From contig JAFYAT010000102.1 in NCBI GenBank assembly GCA_017540585.1, positions 1 through 47,220 of the forward strand: DNA of 47,220 nt, written 5' to 3'. The stretch comes from Bacteroidaceae bacterium. Lineage in GTDB: Bacteria; Bacteroidota; Bacteroidia; Bacteroidales; Bacteroidaceae. Position 1 is the stretch's first letter; the number at the start of each line of letters is the position of its first letter. The position numbers were made by a program, and so were the translations under genes. Below the pieces are notes generated by a model. The model saw only the letters and a program-made list of their open reading frames with translations. It searched no databases and was not told the DNA's origin. Shown here one piece after another: positions 43,288 to 47,220 of this stretch.

Positions 43288-46113
43288 ATGAAAAAGTACA
43301 ACGATACAGACTGTATAAGGATTAAGGGGGCACGTGTCAATAACCTAAAGAACGTGGATGTGGATATTCCACGCAACAAGTTCGTGGTTATTACGGGTGT
43401 ATCCGGTTCGGGTAAGTCGTCACTCGCCTTCGACACTCTATATGCCGAGGGACAGCGCAGATATGTGGAGAGCCTCTCCACGTATGCCCGTCAGTTCATG
43501 GGACGCATGGGTAAGCCTGAATGTGACTTTATCGAGGGCATTCCGCCTGCAATAGCCATCGAGCAGAAGGTGACGAGCCGCAACCCACGTTCGACGGTAG
43601 GCACAACGACGGAGATATATGACTATATGCGCATGCTCTTTGCACGTGCCGGTCACACATTCTCCCCGGTATCTGGATGCGAGGTGAAGAAGCACACACA
43701 GGATGACATCACAGAGTGTATGCTCTCCTACCCCGAGGGAACACGTTTCATGGTACTCACTCCACTCATTCCACGTAGCGGTCGCACGGTGGAGGAGCAG
43801 TTGGAGATGGACATGAAGCAAGGCTATGCCCGTATCACCGTTGACGGCAATGTAATGACCATCGACGAGTTCCTCAGCACCAAGCCTGAGTACAAGGAGA
43901 TAATGCTTGTCATCGACCGTTTGACGGTAAACAATGACAAGAGCACCATATCACGTCTTGCCGATTCGTGCCAGACTGCACTATATGAAGGTGACGGAAA
44001 GTGTACGTTACAGTTCCTGCCAGAAGGGAAACACGACTTCGGACTGAAGTTTGAGGCGGACGGCATCACGTTTGAAGAGCCTACCGACCAGATGTTCTCG
44101 TTCAACTCGCCTGCTGGAGCATGTCCCAATTGTGAGGGCTTCGGCAAGGTGATGGGTATAGACGAAGATCTCGTGGTGCCTAACACAGAGCTGAGCATTT
44201 ATGATGGTGCCGTGGTGTGCTGGCGCGGTGAGAAGATGGGCGAATGGAAGAAGGAGTTCTGCCGAAGGGCTGAGCGTTACAACTTCCCAATCTTCACGCC
44301 TTACTACCAATTGACGCAGGAACAGAAGGACCTGCTGTGGCACGGAGTGAAGGGCGAGGACAAGTACGAGTCGTTGTGCATTGACCGTTTCTTCGACATG
44401 CTTCAGGAGAACCAATACAAGATACAGTACCGCGTGATGCTCGCTCGCTACAGGGGCAGGACTACGTGTCCGGTATGCCACGGCAAGCGTCTGAAGCCAG
44501 AGGCAGAATATGTACGCTTTGCAGGCAAGACCATAAGCGAGTTGTGCGACATGTCTGTGACCGACCTTAGCGAGTTCTTCCGCACGATAAAGGTGACGGA
44601 CAATGCCAAGGACATAAGCAAGGACAGCCATTGCATAACGAAGCACGACAGCGAGGTTGCCAAGCGTCTGCTCACGGAGATTAAGAGCCGCCTCAAGTTC
44701 CTCGTTGACGTGGGACTGGGCTACCTTACGATGTCACGTCTCAGCAACTCGCTTTCGGGTGGTGAGAGCCAGCGTATCAACCTTGCCACAAGTCTCGGTT
44801 CAAGTCTTGTGGGCAGTCTGTACATACTCGACGAACCAAGTATCGGTCTTCACCCTCGCGACACACAGCGACTCATCCATGTGTTGCGTGAGTTGCAGAA
44901 GCTCGGCAACACGGTGGTGGTAGTGGAGCATGACGAGGAGATAATGCGTGCTGCCGACTATATCATCGACATAGGTCCTGATGCAGGACGACTGGGTGGC
45001 GAGATTGTTTTCTCTGGTTCGGTAAAGGATGACATCTATTCATTCCCTGTGGGCAAGTCACACACCATCGACTATCTCACAGGTGCAGAGAAGATAGAAG
45101 TGCCTACAAGCCGACGTCCTTGGAACAACTACATAGAGGTGAAGTGTGCACGTGAGAACAACCTCAAGGGCATAGACGTACGATTCCCGCTCAACGTGAT
45201 GACATGCGTGACTGGAGTGTCAGGTTCAGGTAAGTCAACGCTTGTGCGCGACATACTCTACCGTGCCATGAAGCGTCACCTTGACGAGGTGTGCGACCGA
45301 CCAGGACAGTTCACTGCACTCGAAGGAGACGTGGATATGATCAAGCGCATCGAGTTCGTTGACCAGAATCCTATCGGTACATCTTCACGCAGCAACCCTG
45401 TGACGTACATTGGTGCTTACGACGAGATACGCAAGCTCTTCGCCGGTCAGCAACTGTCAAAGCAGATGGGATACACGCCTGCATACTTCTCTTTCAATAC
45501 CGACGGCGGACGTTGTGAGGAGTGTAAGGGTGACGGAACGGTGACAGTGGAGATGCAGTTCATGAACGACCTCGTACTGGAGTGTGAGTCATGCCACGGC
45601 AAGCGATTCAAGAGCGAGATACTCGACGTGCTCTACGAAGGACAGAGCATCTACGACATACTGAACATGACCATCAATCAGGCCATAGAGTTCTTCACGG
45701 AACACAAGCAGAAGAAGATAGTACAGAAGATGAAGCCTCTTCAGGACGTAGGACTCGGCTACATCAAGCTTGGACAGACATCATCATCACTCTCAGGTGG
45801 TGAGAGCCAGCGCATCAAGCTTGCGTTCTACCTCAGTCAGGAGAAGGCAGTACCTACCATGTTCATCTTCGACGAGCCAACGACGGGTCTTCACTTCCAC
45901 GACATCAAGAAGCTGCTCAAGGCATTCGATGCACTCATCACACGAGGTCATACCATCATCATCATTGAGCACAACGTGGATGTCATCAAGTGTGCCGACC
46001 ATATCATCGACCTTGGTCCTGAAGGTGGTGCTGGAGGCGGTAACCTCGTCATCACTGGCACTCCAGAGGAAGTCAGCAAATGCGCATGGAGCTATACGGG
46101 AGAGTTTATTTAA
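43288..46113 (+). CDS. uvrA: Excinuclease ABC subunit A
   Basis: 941 aa. Damage-sensing ATPase of nucleotide excision repair; dimerises and loads UvrB. Two ABC modules: first Walker [10 protein letters not shown] (about 37-45), signature [13 protein letters not shown] and Walker [15 protein letters not shown]; second Walker [23 protein letters not shown] and [14 protein letters not shown]. Zinc-binding Cys pairs: [16 protein letters not shown] and CEECKGDG...CESCHGKR. Full length, no break. Followed at 46118 by a GC module and at 46176 by a bidirectional terminator. Confidence 0.98.
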   Translation: MKKYNDTDCIRIKGARVNNLKNVDVDIPRNKFVVITGVSGSGKSSLAFDTLYAEGQRRYVESLSTYARQFMGRMGKPECDFIEGIPPAIAIEQKVTSRNPRSTVGTTTEIYDYMRMLFARAGHTFSPVSGCEVKKHTQDDITECMLSYPEGTRFMVLTPLIPRSGRTVEEQLEMDMKQGYARITVDGNVMTIDEFLSTKPEYKEIMLVIDRLTVNNDKSTISRLADSCQTALYEGDGKCTLQFLPEGKHDFGLKFEADGITFEEPTDQMFSFNSPAGACPNCEGFGKVMGIDEDLVVPNTELSIYDGAVVCWRGEKMGEWKKEFCRRAERYNFPIFTPYYQLTQEQKDLLWHGVKGEDKYESLCIDRFFDMLQENQYKIQYRVMLARYRGRTTCPVCHGKRLKPEAEYVRFAGKTISELCDMSVTDLSEFFRTIKVTDNAKDISKDSHCITKHDSEVAKRLLTEIKSRLKFLVDVGLGYLTMSRLSNSLSGGESQRINLATSLGSSLVGSLYILDEPSIGLHPRDTQRLIHVLRELQKLGNTVVVVEHDEEIMRAADYIIDIGPDAGRLGGEIVFSGSVKDDIYSFPVGKSHTIDYLTGAEKIEVPTSRRPWNNYIEVKCARENNLKGIDVRFPLNVMTCVTGVSGSGKSTLVRDILYRAMKRHLDEVCDRPGQFTALEGDVDMIKRIEFVDQNPIGTSSRSNPVTYIGAYDEIRKLFAGQQLSKQMGYTPAYFSFNTDGGRCEECKGDGTVTVEMQFMNDLVLECESCHGKRFKSEILDVLYEGQSIYDILNMTINQAIEFFTEHKQKKIVQKMKPLQDVGLGYIKLGQTSSSLSGGESQRIKLAFYLSQEKAVPTMFIFDEPTTGLHFHDIKKLLKAFDALITRGHTIIIIEHNVDVIKCADHIIDLGPEGGAGGGNLVITGTPEEVSKCAWSYTGEFI

Positions 46114-46117
46114 CGAC

Positions 46118-46149
46118 GGCCCCCTCCCGACCTCCCCGTGGGGGAGGAG
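46118..46149. repeat. GC-rich palindromic module after uvrA
   Basis: GGCCCCCTCCCGACC then TCCCCGTGGGGGAGGAG; begins 5 bases past the stop codon. Confidence 0.8.
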
Positions 46150-46175
46150 ACGGAGACAACATCAGCATATAAAAG

Positions 46176-46235
46176 ATGGTTCTACAAGATTATGTGTGGA
46201 TGACTTTTTGACCACACTCTTTCTTGTAGAACCAT
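46176..46235. terminator. Bidirectional terminator between uvrA and the partial gene
   Basis: ATGGTTCTACAAGA (46176-46189) faces TCTTGTAGAACCAT (46222-46235), perfect; then a 4-by-4 internal loop and GTGTGG/CCACAC, with a central GACTTTTTG loop. Followed by TTTTG on the plus strand and CTTTT on the minus strand. Confidence 0.88.
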
Positions 46236-46239
46236 TTTG

Positions 46240-47220
46240 TTAATGTTTCATATCCTCTTCTTTTGTGAATTTCACATCCAACCACTTTGTTGTATCGTTG
46301 AGGACATACGGAAATTTGAAGCCAAGATGTCCGTCATCATAATACTTCTTGTCATGATTATAGATACATATTCTTCCGTCCTGTAAACATCTATAGTTGT
46401 ATGCCTCATGCTTTTTACGTACTTCTGTACTTATCACTTCTTCTCTGACAACTTCTTTTCCAGCCTCTTCCAAGATACTAAATGTACTATCACTATCTAA
46501 TTGCTGTTTCATTATAAGTTCTTCTTCATCGTCTTCATCCTCGAAAACAGAAATATGATAACACATAACATAAGCAATATCTTTATTAATAATTAAAAAA
46601 AACAATTTGCCATCATCTCGTATAGACCCACTACTATTTTTTGGAAAAAAAACTTGGTTATCAATTTTTATTTTCTTGTACCTGTCTGCATATACTCTTT
46701 TGTTTTCTGTTATTATGTCGTTGTTATTAAGAATACAAGTATTGTTTCTAAATTTCAATTCAAATTGGCACTTTGCTTCGCATATCGTATCATATCTTTC
46801 TTTTATACAATCTGTTTCCCAAAATTCGACATTATTTTCTTTTATATATTCGTAAAATGAGAGTGCAGATTCATCTGAATTAGGCTTATATATACTCTCA
46901 CCATCTAACACCATGGAACAAGAATCGATACCTGTCCATATTGAATGACATACACTATCGTTAGAAGTGTTTAGATTTTCCTTTACTGTAAAATCAATAA
47001 GTATTGTATCATTTGAGTATGTACACACTTCAGCATTGCCGAAGACATCGACATTAATCGTATTACCTTTCTCATCTTTAAATAAAAAAGAATCTTTTCC
47101 TTTATTAACCTCCTTTATTTCACCGATACTATCACATATTAGCTTCGCATTGTTGACAGCATCAACAACGAATGAAGGTATAGTATCATTTGTATAGCCC
47201 TCATTTCGTGGAATAATTAT
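46240..47220 (-). CDS. Hypothetical protein, N-terminal part outside the window
   Basis: At least 326 residues, open to the right edge, so the start lies beyond 47220 (a GTG at 47028 is internal, as the frame continues upstream with SFLFKDEKGNTINVDVFGNAEV). The sequence is rich in Asn, Asp, Lys and Ile, and A/T-rich compared with uvrA. The visible part has beta-strand-rich segments, such as GKLFFLIINKDIAYVMCYH, an acidic loop VFEDEDDEEELIMKQQ and the C-terminal YVLNDTTKWLDVKFTKEED. No motif recognised. The low GC and lack of relatives I know suggest recent acquisition. Shares the bidirectional terminator with uvrA. Confidence 0.7.
   Translation of the reverse strand: MIIPRNEGYTNDTIPSFVVDAVNNAKLICDSIGEIKEVNKGKDSFLFKDEKGNTINVDVFGNAEVCTYSNDTILIDFTVKENLNTSNDSVCHSIWTGIDSCSMVLDGESIYKPNSDESALSFYEYIKENNVEFWETDCIKERYDTICEAKCQFELKFRNNTCILNNNDIITENKRVYADRYKKIKIDNQVFFPKNSSGSIRDDGKLFFLIINKDIAYVMCYHISVFEDEDDEEELIMKQQLDSDSTFSILEEAGKEVVREEVISTEVRKKHEAYNYRCLQDGRICIYNHDKKYYDDGHLGFKFPYVLNDTTKWLDVKFTKEEDMKH

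Noticed and set aside
46967-47197. Plus-strand 76-codon frame at the right edge
   Set aside because: It is the opposite strand of the open minus-strand gene, which continues uninterrupted to the window edge.

Overview
The window reads as the chromosome of a Bacteroidales bacterium, most likely Prevotella/Segatella-like. The reasons are the repeated TAnnTTTG -7 boxes (several with TTTG exactly 19 bp upstream), the near absence of Shine-Dalgarno sequences except before clpB, a menaquinone methyltransferase, the lipid A gene order lpxD-lpxC-lpxA, the long PurC and PyrF forms, DUF3791/DUF3990 genes, and two copies of the AAA-ATPase/PD-(D/E)XK family that is multicopy in this order. I see no rRNA, tRNA, CRISPR, phage or intact insertion sequence. 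Both ends cut through genes (clpB on the left, an unrecognised protein on the right).

Layout. 1-1852: clpB (minus, 3' end missing). 2237-4353: a small unknown gene and the first AAA-ATPase/nuclease. 4354-6110: about 1.75 kb without a convincing gene, rich in short tandem repeats. 6111-9569: minus-strand queF-phoH-helicase/TPR run. 9822-16395: glycosyltransferase/HIT-like fusion, SpoIID-like protein and two AmpG-like transporters, perhaps a cytoplasmic cell-wall-fragment module. 16488-20672: Ala-rich lipoprotein, S41 pseudoprotease lipoprotein, secreted histidine phosphatase. 20885-31444: a long minus-strand housekeeping run (alpha/beta hydrolase, aroE, menG, purC, PBP1A, miaA, pRiA4b ORF-3-like gene, lpxA, lpxC, lpxD). 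31793-37956: plus-strand purM, prfA, a shortened comEC, pyrF, a lipoprotein and a secreted TonB-C-domain protein. 38164-40658: second AAA-ATPase/nuclease and a translationally coupled DUF3791-DUF3990-unknown trio. 41152-43071: lipoprotein and aldo/keto reductase. 43288-46113: uvrA.

The coding part is mostly ordinary; the intergenic DNA is not. Three kinds of repeat recur. (1) Short arrays with a period of 10-12, 22 or 24 bp, each with a different unit sequence (5027-5115, 5140-5183, 5733-5787, 14925-14960, 14975-15068, 18540-18572, 18694-18759, 18842-18874, 31700-31743, 35811-35850, 37995-38082, 40953-41040). (2) AT-rich 7-bp arrays, two of them as facing inverted arms (29397-29504, 34306-34414; also 4388-4415 and 43150-43184). 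(3) GC-rich palindromic modules of about 25-45 bp that abut stop codons and in three genes supply the C-terminal codons and the stop. The helically phased arrays are the best candidate here for something not yet described.

Other points are an LpxC without its usual fused FabZ domain, a ComEC trimmed at both ends, an S41 protein that lost both catalytic residues, and a large palindrome over the clpB promoter. All calls come from reading the sequence; no database search was possible.
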